DNA of 64,000 bases from Saccharothrix saharensis (GTDB lineage: Bacteria > Actinomycetota > Actinomycetes > Mycobacteriales > Pseudonocardiaceae): positions 1,426,001-1,490,000 of the forward strand of contig NZ_VFPP01000001.1 in assembly GCF_006716745.1 (NCBI RefSeq), written 5' to 3'. Shown piece by piece: positions 35,919 to 44,288 of this stretch. How positions within the stretch are numbered: the stretch's first letter is position 1; every line of letters starts with the position of its first letter. The notes under the pieces are model-generated. The model had not been told where the DNA came from and ran no database searches. It saw only the letters and a list, made by a program, of their open reading frames with translations. The translations under genes and the position numbers were made by a program.

Positions 35919-36298
35919 GTGCGGTCCTCTCTCGTGATCGGCTCCGAACGCCTCGCCTCGGCGAACCACCGGGGTGGAACGCGGTCGGAGTTCCCGCCGA
36001 ACAGTGCAGGAACCCGACCCCGGAATGGAAGAAGAAATCGGTTTTCTCACCCGGTCCGGAACACCGGGTACCGGAACGGCGTCGCTTGTCGGCACACCAC
36101 GCACGAGAACCTCGATGTTTGAAGGGACATCACGCCGACAGCGAGGGGATAGTCACTCACAATTGTCACAAGGCACGGTCGGTCACTCACGAATACCGCA
36201 CCGAGCGGTTTGCCCGACCCGACTGTGGGACGCACCCGATGACGCCGCGCGAGCTCCGGTCGGCGCACTTGGATGGAGGTGACCGGAAGGGGATCGTC

Positions 36299-37846
36299 AT
36301 GTGGACAGGCATCGGACGAGGTGGACGGGGCAAGCCGTGGGCCCGGAGGTGGAGGACCGTGGTGGCGACCGCGGTCGCCATGGCGTCCTCCGTCGGGGCC
36401 GTGCCCCCCGCGACAGCATCGCCGTCGTCGCTGTCGGCGTTCACGCCGTGCAAAGACGCGCCACGGGCGTGGTGCGCGACGCTGACCGTCCCGCAGCGGT
36501 GGGACGCGCCCGACGCGACGGGGTCGCTCCACCTCACCGTGGTGAAGCGGACCGCGACCGCCGCCGGCGCGGCGTACAAGGGAGTGCTGCTGGTCGACCA
36601 GGGCGGTCCGAACGGCATGTCGGCCGACAGCCTGCGCGAGTCGTGGTACGAGCAGTTCACCGCACCGGTGCGGGCTGCCTTCGACATCGTCGCGGTGAAC
36701 CAGCGGGAGAACGCGGTCCACTGCGAACCCCCTCAGGTGAGCAACACCCTGCCGCTGGCGCCGGATCCCGGCACCTTCGACGACTTCGTCGCGGACAACG
36801 TCCGCTACGCCGAGAGCTGTCGTCCCGAGTCCCTGTGGACGATCGACTCGCTCGACCGGGCCCGCGACCTCGACGCCCTCCGCCGAGGGCTGGGCGTCGA
36901 CCGGGTGAGCTACTACGGCGTCTCCTACGGGACCGTGGCCGGGCAGGCGCTCGCCGAGCTGCACCCGACGACCATCCGGTCCATGGTGCTCGACAGCCCG
37001 CAGTACCCGAGGCTGGGCACCGCGGACTACCTCGTCAGCGCCGCGGCGGGCATCGAGGACATCGCGCACGGGTTCGCGGGCTGGTGCCAGGCGCACTGGG
37101 CGACACCGCCGGACCGGGGGTCGTGCCGCAAGCTCGTCCGGGCGATCGGGGCGGGCGGCGGGATCACCGCCCGACGCGTGCTGACCCACCTGCGGAACCT
37201 GCGCGCGTGGGCCGAAGCGGGGAAGTTGTACGGCATCAACGGCGGACCCGTGGGTCCTGACGACCTGACGGGCCTGTTCTCCACGATGCACCTGGGCAAG
37301 GACGATCCGCAGTTCCTGGAGGGACGAGCGAACACCCTGGCGCAGTGGCGGCCGCGCCGTCGGGAGGCCCCCGCACCCCGTGCCGTCGACGGTCTCTTCC
37401 AGGACACCCAGACGCTGTTGCGCTGCAACGACTTCTTCGACCGGACCATCACCACCTACGAGCAGTGGCAGGATCTCTGGCAACGCGGCGTGGACGTCGC
37501 CCCCATCGCGCGGACGTCCTCCGCGCACTGGACGTGGATGCGGGCGTGCCTGGGCACCGACCTCGGCCGGTGGCGTCCCGGGCCGTTCCCCTCCGGTGTG
37601 CCGCTGCTGGTGACCGCGATGCGGTACGACAGCCCCACGCCCCACGGCTGGGCACGGCGGCTCGCGACCGACGCGTCCGCTCCCCTGATCACCTACAACG
37701 GGTTCGGGCACGGAGCTTACGACGCGACGCTCGCGCACGCGGCGGGCCGCGACTGCGTGGCTCGGCCGGTGGAGGAGTTCCTCGTCGACGGCCTCGTGCC
37801 GGCCGACACCCGGTGCCAAGGGGCGACGGCGGTGCCCGGCGCGTGA
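36299..37846 (+). CDS. Secreted TAP-like alpha/beta-hydrolase peptidase
   Basis: A 515-residue exported serine hydrolase of the tripeptidyl-aminopeptidase/SlpD group. After a signal peptide (to about residue 40) come PQRWDAPDATGSLHLTVVKR, LLVDQGGPNG (oxyanion region), the nucleophile elbow YYGVSYGTVAG, the Asp region VTAMRYDSPTP and His in NGFGHGAY, followed by the C-terminal TAP-like domain. It should release peptides from the N-terminus of extracellular proteins. ATG 36299 has GGAAGGGGA five bases upstream. It is separated from the divergent small secreted protein by 380 bases in which no clear operator is seen. Confidence 0.88.
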   Translation: MWTGIGRGGRGKPWARRWRTVVATAVAMASSVGAVPPATASPSSLSAFTPCKDAPRAWCATLTVPQRWDAPDATGSLHLTVVKRTATAAGAAYKGVLLVDQGGPNGMSADSLRESWYEQFTAPVRAAFDIVAVNQRENAVHCEPPQVSNTLPLAPDPGTFDDFVADNVRYAESCRPESLWTIDSLDRARDLDALRRGLGVDRVSYYGVSYGTVAGQALAELHPTTIRSMVLDSPQYPRLGTADYLVSAAAGIEDIAHGFAGWCQAHWATPPDRGSCRKLVRAIGAGGGITARRVLTHLRNLRAWAEAGKLYGINGGPVGPDDLTGLFSTMHLGKDDPQFLEGRANTLAQWRPRRREAPAPRAVDGLFQDTQTLLRCNDFFDRTITTYEQWQDLWQRGVDVAPIARTSSAHWTWMRACLGTDLGRWRPGPFPSGVPLLVTAMRYDSPTPHGWARRLATDASAPLITYNGFGHGAYDATLAHAAGRDCVARPVEEFLVDGLVPADTRCQGATAVPGA

Positions 37847-37901
37847 GCGGGTTCCGCCCGCGACGACCGAAAACCGGGCGCGGCGCGCGAGGTGGCGCTG
37901 C

Positions 37902-38040
37902 TAGCGTGGCGCCATGGCCACCTCGTCCACCGCCGCGATGCCCCGCCGCCCGGGGCTGCCGATGCTGCGCGGATGACGAGTCCGAGGCCCCCGTCCCAGG
38001 GGGTCTCGGCCGACCGGAGCCCCCGCACCCGGAGGTTCCG
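37902..38040 (+). promoter_or_regulatory. Candidate attenuator leader of the MetRS paralogue
   Basis: TAGCGT (37902-37907) is a -10-like element placed to start transcription at the A of a leader ATG (37914). After the leader stop, 37982-38009 folds into an 11-bp stem (CCGAGgCCCCC with GGGGGtCTCGG, 6-base loop). GGGGC inside the leader ORF (37952-37956) can pair with GCCCC of that stem. GGGGG (37999-38003) can also pair with CCCCC further down (about 38020-38024). These exclusive pairings are what transcription attenuation by leader translation requires. Confidence 0.5.
37914..37976 (+). CDS. Met-containing leader peptide
   Basis: A 20-codon ORF encoding MATSSTAAMPRRPGLPMLRG, with Met codons at positions 1, 9 and 17, ending six bases before the hairpin. 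Two internal Met codons in 20 is high for this rare amino acid, and the downstream gene charges tRNA-Met. Likely leaderless translation. Function as an attenuator is inferred. Confidence 0.5.
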   Translation: MATSSTAAMPRRPGLPMLRG

Positions 38041-39534
38041 ATGCCCCGCTACTACGTGACCACCGCCATCCCGTACGTGAACTCGCGGCCGCACCTGGGT
38101 TTCGCGCTGGAGGTCGTGCAGGCCGACGTGCTGGCCCGCCACCACCGGCTGCGCGGCGACCGGGTGCGGTTCCTGACCGGCACGGACGACAACTCGCTGA
38201 AGAACGTGCTCGCGGCACAGGCGGAAGGCCTGCCGACCGCCGAGCTGGTCGACCGCAACGCGGCGGCGTTCGCGGCGTTGCGCGACCCGCTGGCGCTGTC
38301 GACCACCGACTTCATCCGCACCAGCCGCGACGCCAGGCACCGCGCCGGCGTCGAACGGCTCTGGCTGGCTTGTGCGCACGACCTGTACCGCGAGCACTAC
38401 GAAGGCCTGTACTGCGTGGGCTGCGAGCAGTTCTACACCCCCGCCGAGCTGGTGGGCGGCAGGTGCCCGGAGCACGGCGTCGAGCCGCGGCCGGTGGCCG
38501 AGGAGAACTGGTTCTTCCGGCTCTCCCGCTACACCGACCGGCTGCGGGAGCTGATCGCCGGCGGCACGGTCCGGATCGAGCCGGAGGTCCGCCGCAACGA
38601 GGTCCTCGCGTTCCTCGACGCAGGGCTGCGCGACTTCTCCGTGTCCCGCTCCCGCACCCGTGCGCACGGCTGGGGCATCCCGGTGCCGGGTGATCCGGAC
38701 CAGGTCGTCTACGTGTGGTGGGACGCGCTGGGCAACTACATCACCAGCCTGGGCTACGGCGGCGACGGCGCGAACCACCGCCGCTGGTGGGTGGGGGCCG
38801 ACCGGCGGGTGCACGTGATCGGCAAGGGCGTGATCCGGTTCCACGCCGTGTACTGGCTCGCGATGCTGCTGTCGGCGGGCGAGCCTTTGCCGACCGACAT
38901 CCTGGTGCACGACTACCTCACCGCCGACGGCCACAAGATGAGCAAGTCGTCGGGCGCGGTGGTCGACCCGGTGGCGCTGGTCGACCGGTACGGCTGCGAC
39001 GCGGTGCGGTGGTGGCTGCTGCGGGACGTGCCGCGCGTCGGCGACGCCGACTTCACCGAGGCGCGCCTGGTCGCCCGCGCCAACGAGGACCTGGCCAACG
39101 GGCTGGGCAACCTGGTCAACCGCGTCACGGTGATGGTCCACCGCTACCGCGCGGGCAAGCCGCCGGTGGCCGCGCCGGCCGATGACGCCGAGCCGTTGGC
39201 GGCGGTGTGCCGGGACGCGCCGGGCCTCGTGCACGCCGCCATCGGCGACTTCGACTTCCGACGGGCGACGGCGGCGGTCTGGCGGATCGTGGAGGAGGCC
39301 AACCGCTACGTGGAGCAGGTGCGGCCGTGGGACCTGGCCCGCGCCGAACGCGGCGGTGACGCCGAGGCGGGCAAGCGGCTGGACGCGGCCATCACCTCGC
39401 TGCTGACCGCGTGCCGCGTCCTGGCCCGCGAGCTGACGCCGTTCCTGCCGACCCTGGCCGCGCGCGTGTCCGAGCAGTGCGTGACGCTGTCGGGCGAGCT
39501 CCCCGTGCCGCAGCCCCTGTTCCCCCGGTTGTGA
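38041..39534 (+). CDS. Divergent methionyl-tRNA synthetase
   Basis: A 497-residue class I aminoacyl-tRNA synthetase. The HIGH-type motif is PYVNSRPHLGFALE, KMSKS is exact (GHKMSKSSG), and one zinc knuckle is present (CVGCEQF...GGRCPEHG). The active-site loop reads LTGTDDNSLKN where housekeeping enzymes have GTDEHG, and the C-terminal tRNA-binding extension is absent. The divergence and dedicated leader suggest an accessory MetRS, such as a second copy tolerant of a Met analogue or inhibitor, rather than the main enzyme; this is inference. ATG follows GGAGG. Confidence 0.88.
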   Translation: MPRYYVTTAIPYVNSRPHLGFALEVVQADVLARHHRLRGDRVRFLTGTDDNSLKNVLAAQAEGLPTAELVDRNAAAFAALRDPLALSTTDFIRTSRDARHRAGVERLWLACAHDLYREHYEGLYCVGCEQFYTPAELVGGRCPEHGVEPRPVAEENWFFRLSRYTDRLRELIAGGTVRIEPEVRRNEVLAFLDAGLRDFSVSRSRTRAHGWGIPVPGDPDQVVYVWWDALGNYITSLGYGGDGANHRRWWVGADRRVHVIGKGVIRFHAVYWLAMLLSAGEPLPTDILVHDYLTADGHKMSKSSGAVVDPVALVDRYGCDAVRWWLLRDVPRVGDADFTEARLVARANEDLANGLGNLVNRVTVMVHRYRAGKPPVAAPADDAEPLAAVCRDAPGLVHAAIGDFDFRRATAAVWRIVEEANRYVEQVRPWDLARAERGGDAEAGKRLDAAITSLLTACRVLARELTPFLPTLAARVSEQCVTLSGELPVPQPLFPRL

Positions 39535-39537
39535 GCC

Positions 39538-39570
39538 GGGGCCCGCCGGGGTGTCGCCCCGGCGGGCCCC
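39538..39570. terminator. Bidirectional terminator
   Basis: GGGGCCCGCCGGGG-tgtcg-CCCCGGCGGGCCCC, a perfect 14-bp stem between convergent MetRS and chitinase genes. Confidence 0.85.
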
Positions 39571-39577
39571 GAGCCGG

Positions 39578-41089
39578 TCAGCGGGGCAGGTAGGCCCGGT
39601 GGGAGCGGGAGAACTCGAAGTTGTTGTGGCGGTCCCAGTTGACCGACCACGTCATCAGGCCGCGCAGGTTCGGGTAGGTGGCCCTCGGCTTGTACGGGCC
39701 GCAGTTCGCGCCCTTCACCAGGCAGTCCAACGCCTTGTGCACCTCGGCGACGGACGTGAAGCCGTTGCCCGCGTTGACGCTCGCGGGCAGGCCGATGGCC
39801 ACCTGGTCCTGCCTCAGGCCCGGGAACACCTTCGTCGCGTCACCGCGCACGGGGAACCCGGCCAGCACCATGTCCGCCATGGAGACGTGGAAGTCACTTC
39901 CCCCCATGAAGTGGTACTGGTTGTCCAGGCCCATGATCGGCCCGGAGTTGTAGTGCTGGACGTGCAGCAGGGTCAGGTCGTCGCGCAGCGCGTGGATCAC
40001 CGGCAGGTACGCGCCCGCCCGCGGGTCCGCGCCGCCGCTGCCGCCGTAGTGCTGGTAGCCGACCTGGACGAAGAACGTCTCCGGCGCCATGGTGAGCACG
40101 AACTTCGCGCCGTAGCGCGCCTTCAGCGTCCGCAGCGCCTGGATCAGGTTGACGATCACCGGCGTGGTGGGCGCGCGGAAGTCGGTGTCGTTGGCGTTGA
40201 GCGACAGCGAGTGGCCCTCGAAGTCGACGTCCAGGCCGTCGAGGCCGTACTTGTCGATGATCGCCGAGGCGGAGCGGACGAACGCGTCGCGCGCGGCCGT
40301 GGTGGACAGCTGCACCTGGCCGTTCGCGCCACCGATGGAGATCAGCACCTTCTTGCCCTTGGCCTGCTTGTCGCGGATGCCCGCGATGAACTCGGCCTCG
40401 GACTCCACGTTCGGGCACTCGGCCACCGGGCACTGGGCGAAGCGGAGGTCGCCGGAGGTGGCGGAGGTCGGTTCGGCGAAGGAGAGGTTGATGATGTCCC
40501 AGTCGTCGGAGACGTCCTTCATCCGGATGTAGCCGGAGCCGTTGGCGAAGCTGGCGTGCAGGTAGCCGACCAGGACCCGCTTGGGCAGCCCGGTGACGGG
40601 CGGCGTGGTGGTGGTCGTGGTCGTCGGGCCGGTGGTCGTGGTCGTCGTGGTGGTCGTAGTCGTGGTGGTGGTGGTGGTCGTCGTCGTCGGCGCACCCGCG
40701 CAGGACGCACCGTTGATCTTGCAGTTGACCGGGCTCGCGGTGCCCGTGGCGTTGAAGCCGAACGTCACCGTGGCGCCGGGCGCGACGCTGCCGTTGTACT
40801 CGCGGTGCGTGAACGTGTGGTGCCCGGACGCGTTGGTCTGCAACGCGTCCCAGTAGGCGCCGACGGTCGTCCCGGCGGGCAGGTCGAACTCGACCTTCCA
40901 GCCGGACAGGGCCGCGCTCGTCCCGTTCTTGATCGAGAACTGCGCGGTGTAGCCGGTCTCCCAGCTCGCCGTCTTGGTGAACGTCGCGGTGACCGACGCG
41001 GCGTAGGCGGGCGCGAAGCCGACCGCCGCCGCTGCCACCACCAGCGCCGCGACGGCCCCCACCCTGGCGAACAGGACTCTTCGCGACAT
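39578..41089 (-). CDS. Secreted GH18 chitinase with CBM2 domain
   Basis: A 503-residue exported chitinase. In order: signal peptide (to about residue 31, PAYAA), a family 2 carbohydrate-binding domain (ASWETGYTAQFSIKNGTSAA, then LSGWKVEFDLPAGTTV; Trp-rich face), a Thr-rich linker and a GH18 TIM barrel. The barrel has KVLISIGGANGQ and the catalytic DGLDVDFEGH with the proton-donor Glu. The barrel resembles the compact bacterial ChiC/ChiD type. It hydrolyses chitin outside the cell. ATG has GGGAGGAG upstream. A DasR-like box lies over the promoter, so N-acetylglucosamine-responsive control is expected. Confidence 0.95.
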   Translation of the reverse strand: MSRRVLFARVGAVAALVVAAAAVGFAPAYAASVTATFTKTASWETGYTAQFSIKNGTSAALSGWKVEFDLPAGTTVGAYWDALQTNASGHHTFTHREYNGSVAPGATVTFGFNATGTASPVNCKINGASCAGAPTTTTTTTTTTTTTTTTTTTGPTTTTTTTPPVTGLPKRVLVGYLHASFANGSGYIRMKDVSDDWDIINLSFAEPTSATSGDLRFAQCPVAECPNVESEAEFIAGIRDKQAKGKKVLISIGGANGQVQLSTTAARDAFVRSASAIIDKYGLDGLDVDFEGHSLSLNANDTDFRAPTTPVIVNLIQALRTLKARYGAKFVLTMAPETFFVQVGYQHYGGSGGADPRAGAYLPVIHALRDDLTLLHVQHYNSGPIMGLDNQYHFMGGSDFHVSMADMVLAGFPVRGDATKVFPGLRQDQVAIGLPASVNAGNGFTSVAEVHKALDCLVKGANCGPYKPRATYPNLRGLMTWSVNWDRHNNFEFSRSHRAYLPR

Positions 41090-41128
41090 ACGTCTCCTCC
41101 CAGCGGTGGCGGCCTCCAGGTGGGAAGA

Positions 41129-41157
41129 ATTGGACTAGACCACCACGGCGATGTCAA
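41129..41157 (-). promoter_or_regulatory. Chitinase promoter with DasR-responsive element
   Basis: TGGACTAGACCA (41131-41142) matches 11 of 12 bases of the DasR core TGGTCTAGACCA; the 16-base form scores 13 of 16. A minus-strand -35 TTGACA is at 41157-41152. With 17-base spacing the -10 would be TCCAAT (41134-41129), so the site would block the promoter. Confidence 0.75.
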
Positions 41158-41197
41158 GGTCGCGAGGGAGGGGGTTGACCGAACGGCCCAGCGGGTA

Positions 41198-41217
41198 CCT
41201 CGAACGGGCGTTCGAGG
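41198..41217 (+). promoter_or_regulatory. LexA (SOS) box upstream of the DUF3072 gene
   Basis: CCTCGAAC-GGGC-GTTCGAGG, an 8-bp perfect inverted repeat containing TCGAAC-N4-GTTCGA, the actinobacterial LexA consensus. It lies 13 bases before the start codon and downstream of a TTGACC -35-like element (41175-41180). Confidence 0.85.
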
Positions 41218-41230
41218 GAAGAAGAGGCAC

Positions 41231-41419
41231 GTGGACCGCAATCCGGAGAAGGACCCTCAGGACTGGACCACCGGCGACGAGCCGATGACCGGGCCGCAGG
41301 AGTCCTACCTGCGCACGTTGGCGCAGGAGGCGGGCGAAGAGGTGCCGGGCGGGCTGACCAAGGTCGAGGCTTCCCAGCTGATCGACCGCTTGCAGGACAA
41401 GACCGGGCGCGGCCGGTGA
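41231..41419 (+). CDS. DUF3072 family small protein
   Basis: A 62-residue acidic protein starting at GTG after GAAGAAGAGG. It contains the DUF3072 core (DEPMTGPQESYLRTLAQEAG, then LTKVEASQLIDRLQDKTGRG), a small helical, SAP-like stretch. The function is unknown. A perfect LexA box directly upstream predicts DNA-damage induction, which fits a nucleic-acid-related role; this is inference. Confidence 0.85.
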   Translation: MDRNPEKDPQDWTTGDEPMTGPQESYLRTLAQEAGEEVPGGLTKVEASQLIDRLQDKTGRGR

Positions 41420-41423
41420 CGTC

Positions 41424-41455
41424 GGCGCGGCACGCCGTCGCCGGCGTGCCGCGCC
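41424..41455. terminator. Bidirectional terminator
   Basis: GGCGCGGCACGCCG-tcgc-CGGCGTGCCGCGCC, a perfect 14-bp stem with a tetraloop between two convergent small genes. Confidence 0.85.
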
Positions 41456-41459
41456 CCGG

Positions 41460-41657
41460 TCAGTTGCCGTCGTCCTGCTCGCCGTCCTGCTCGTTCTGGT
41501 CGTCCTGCTGGTCGTCCTGCTGGTCGTCCTGCTGCTCGACGCCCGGTCGGTCGTCGTCGCCGCCGCCCTCGTTCTCGCACCCGGCGCCGAGGGTGAGGAA
41601 CAACGCCGCACCGCTGACCAGCACCGCGAGTGACTTCTTCAGCACGTTCGGTGTCAT
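41460..41657 (-). CDS. Small Asp/Gln-rich lipoprotein
   Basis: A 65-residue lipoprotein. Signal sequence MTPNVLKKSLAVLVSGAALF is followed by the lipobox LGAGC (Cys at about residue 27). The mature part is a low-complexity acidic tail of DDQQ-type repeats (VEQQDDQQDDQQDDQNEQD). It is probably an extracytoplasmic anchored peptide with a charged, flexible tail. The family and function are not known. Confidence 0.7.
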   Translation of the reverse strand: MTPNVLKKSLAVLVSGAALFLTLGAGCENEGGGDDDRPGVEQQDDQQDDQQDDQNEQDGEQDDGN

Positions 41658-41825
41658 GCCCTCCCGGTACCCCGAACGGGTCCGGCCCAACCGGACCAAG
41701 ATCGGTGTCCGGCTTCGGCGGGCCGGCACCGGACAAAGGGACGCGTTGTCCGGAGGTTGTCCGGAGGGGGCACGGCGTTTCCGAAAAGTCTCCTGTTCGC
41801 GGACGTCGCCGGTTACGGTTCGCGG

Positions 41826-44288
41826 GTGCAGATCCCGTGGCGAGCCGCACCGCGCGCGGCCCTGTCGAGTCCGCTGACGTTGCTGGTCAGCGTGGTCACC
41901 GCGCTGCTGCTGAGCTTCGTGGTGGCCGCCGCCGTGCTGCACTCGGCCGCCTCCGGCAGCGCGGCGATCGACTACCAGCAGGACCGGCTGTGCACGGAGG
42001 CGCTGCACCCGTCGCTGGAGGCGACCGGGGTGTCGCACCAGCAGGCCGCCGACGCGCCGCGGGTGATCAAGGAGCTGGCGCCCGACCGGGAAGCGCTGGT
42101 CGGCACGTACGTCCGGGAGCGGCGGGCCGACTTCGGCGGCGCGCCGACCGATGCCAAGTTCGGGTACCGGCCGGGCGCGACCGACCACCTGGAGGTGCTC
42201 GAAGGCGGCGGCAAGGACGGCCTGTGGGTGCCCAAGAGCATCGCCGACACCGTCGGCGTGCGGTTGGGCGGGCGCGGCTTGGGCGGGCGGCTGCCCCCGG
42301 TGACCGCGATCTACGCCGACCTGCTCGACCCGCTGCCCGCGTGGTGGTGCTCGGAGCGCCACTTCGTCGTGCCCAACGTCCTCGACCGCGACGAGCTGGC
42401 CACGGCCGTGGTGTGGCTGCCCAGCGCCGAGGCGTTCGCCGCGCTGCCACCCGAGCTCGCCGGCACCGCGGACGTGACCGTGCGCTTCCCCGCCGACGTG
42501 CCGCGCACGGTGGACGAGGCGGCGACCCTGCTGCGGGAGGGCACCGAGCGGATCGCGCCGCTCGGCGGAGGTGCGGTCCGCACGGTGTCGCCGCTGGTCC
42601 TGCCGGTGGAGAACGCCCGGCAGACGGTGACCAACGTGCGGTCCGCCGTGCTCGGACTGACCCTGATCAGCCTGCTCATCGGCCTGGCGGGCGTCGCCAC
42701 GGTGACCGTCCAGTGGGCGCAGCGCCGCCAAGCCGAGCTGCGGCTGCTGTGGGTGCGCGGTGCCGGGCCGCTCGCGCTGGGCGGGCGCGGGGTGCTGGAG
42801 CTGGGCCTGCCGCTGGTGCTCGGCGGCGTGCTCGGGCTGGGCACGGCCCGCCTGCTGCTGCCCGTGTACGCGCCGTCCGAGCTGCTGCCGCCGGGCACCG
42901 TGACGACCGCGGCGCTGGCGGTGGTCGTGGTGGTGGCGTTGAGCCTGGTGGTCACGGTCGCCACCGGAGCCCTGCGCACGCACCGGATGTTCCAGGTCTC
43001 CGGCGGCGGCAACCGGCTGCGCAAGGTGCTGACCGCGCTGCCGTGGGAGCTGGCCACCGCCGCGCTGGCGGTGTGGGCGTGGAACCGGGTGCAGCACAGC
43101 GGCCTGGCCACCACGACCAAGATCGGCGGGCTGCCGCGCATCGACGCCGCCGCGCTGGCGTTCCCGCTGCTGGTGGTGCTCACCGCGGCGCTGCTGACGG
43201 CCCGGCTCGCGAAGTGGGCGCTGGCCTCGTCGCACCGCGTGAAGGTGTGGTCCAAGCCGGTCGCGCAACTGGCGATCCGGCGGCTCGCGGCGGGCGCCGG
43301 CCCGGTGACCGGCGTGCTGCTGATCGGGGTGCTGGCGGTCGGCACGATGGCCGTCGGCACGGCCATCGCCGGGTCGCAGAAGACCGCGCTGGACGTGAAG
43401 TCGGGCATGTACGCGGGCGCTAACAGCTACGCCCAGATCCCGTCGGAGGTCACCGAGCTGCCGCAGGCGCTGCGCGGCAACTCCACCATCGTCGGCTTCG
43501 TCAAGCAGTACGACCGCACCGCGCTGGTCGTGGACCCGAGGACGTTCCGCGACGGCGCGTTCCCGGTCGAGGTCGACCCGGCCCTGCTGACCCAGCCGCT
43601 GCGCGTCGGGAACGCGCCGCGGCGGGAGGTCGAGCTGCCCGGGTTGCCGCGGCTCGAGCCCGACGCGTGGGTGCCGTCGTTCCCGAAGCTCGGCACGTCG
43701 GGCTGGGTGGTGCCGGTCGACCGGATCGAGGACCGCGGCGACGTCGGCTCCTGGTACGTGTGGTCGAGCAGGCCGCTGGCCGAGGTGACCGCGGCCCTGT
43801 CGGCGGACGGCGTGAAGCTGTCGCGCAACTCCGACGAGAAGAAGAAGGCGGTCCAGGGGCTGCCGTTCCTGACGATCCAGTGGACGTTCGCCTTCGTCAC
43901 GGCACTGGGCGCGGTGCTGGCGGTGGTGGCGTCGATCGCGCTGCTGCTGGCGGTCGAGGTGCGGCGGCGGCAGAACGCGCTGTCCGGCGCGTTCAGCACC
44001 CGGATGGGGCTGGGGCCGGCCGCGATGCTGCGCAGCCACCTGCTGGAACTGGGCGCGGTGGCCGCCGGTGCGGTGGTCGTCGGCCTGGCCGCGAGCGCGG
44101 CGAGCAGCGGCTTCACCGTGCCGAAGCTGGACCCGGCACCGCGCCTGACCCCGGCACCGCAGGTGCCCGACGCCCTGCCGGTGCTGGTCGGGACGGTGGC
44201 GGGCAGCGTGCTGGTGGTGCTGGTGGCGGCGTGGATCGCGGTGCGCTCGGTGCGCTCGGCGAAGATCGGGGAGCTGATCCGTGGGTGA
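41826..44288 (+). CDS. FtsX-like ABC transporter permease
   Basis: An 820-residue membrane protein starting at GTG. An N-terminal helix (LTLLVSVVTALLLSFVVAAAV), a large extracytoplasmic domain (about residues 40-270), then helices in two FtsX/MacB-like blocks and a second large external domain are visible. It would work mechanically with the two ATPases encoded next, as in lipoprotein-release, peptide-export or cell-wall hydrolase-activating systems. It starts an operon: the next gene overlaps by eight bases. Confidence 0.85.
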   Translation: MQIPWRAAPRAALSSPLTLLVSVVTALLLSFVVAAAVLHSAASGSAAIDYQQDRLCTEALHPSLEATGVSHQQAADAPRVIKELAPDREALVGTYVRERRADFGGAPTDAKFGYRPGATDHLEVLEGGGKDGLWVPKSIADTVGVRLGGRGLGGRLPPVTAIYADLLDPLPAWWCSERHFVVPNVLDRDELATAVVWLPSAEAFAALPPELAGTADVTVRFPADVPRTVDEAATLLREGTERIAPLGGGAVRTVSPLVLPVENARQTVTNVRSAVLGLTLISLLIGLAGVATVTVQWAQRRQAELRLLWVRGAGPLALGGRGVLELGLPLVLGGVLGLGTARLLLPVYAPSELLPPGTVTTAALAVVVVVALSLVVTVATGALRTHRMFQVSGGGNRLRKVLTALPWELATAALAVWAWNRVQHSGLATTTKIGGLPRIDAAALAFPLLVVLTAALLTARLAKWALASSHRVKVWSKPVAQLAIRRLAAGAGPVTGVLLIGVLAVGTMAVGTAIAGSQKTALDVKSGMYAGANSYAQIPSEVTELPQALRGNSTIVGFVKQYDRTALVVDPRTFRDGAFPVEVDPALLTQPLRVGNAPRREVELPGLPRLEPDAWVPSFPKLGTSGWVVPVDRIEDRGDVGSWYVWSSRPLAEVTAALSADGVKLSRNSDEKKKAVQGLPFLTIQWTFAFVTALGAVLAVVASIALLLAVEVRRRQNALSGAFSTRMGLGPAAMLRSHLLELGAVAAGAVVVGLAASAASSGFTVPKLDPAPRLTPAPQVPDALPVLVGTVAGSVLVVLVAAWIAVRSVRSAKIGELIRG

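Noticed and set aside
37847..38040. T-box riboswitch upstream of the MetRS gene
   Set aside because: No T-box bulge consensus or specifier loop is recognisable; the leader-peptide model explains the visible structure better.
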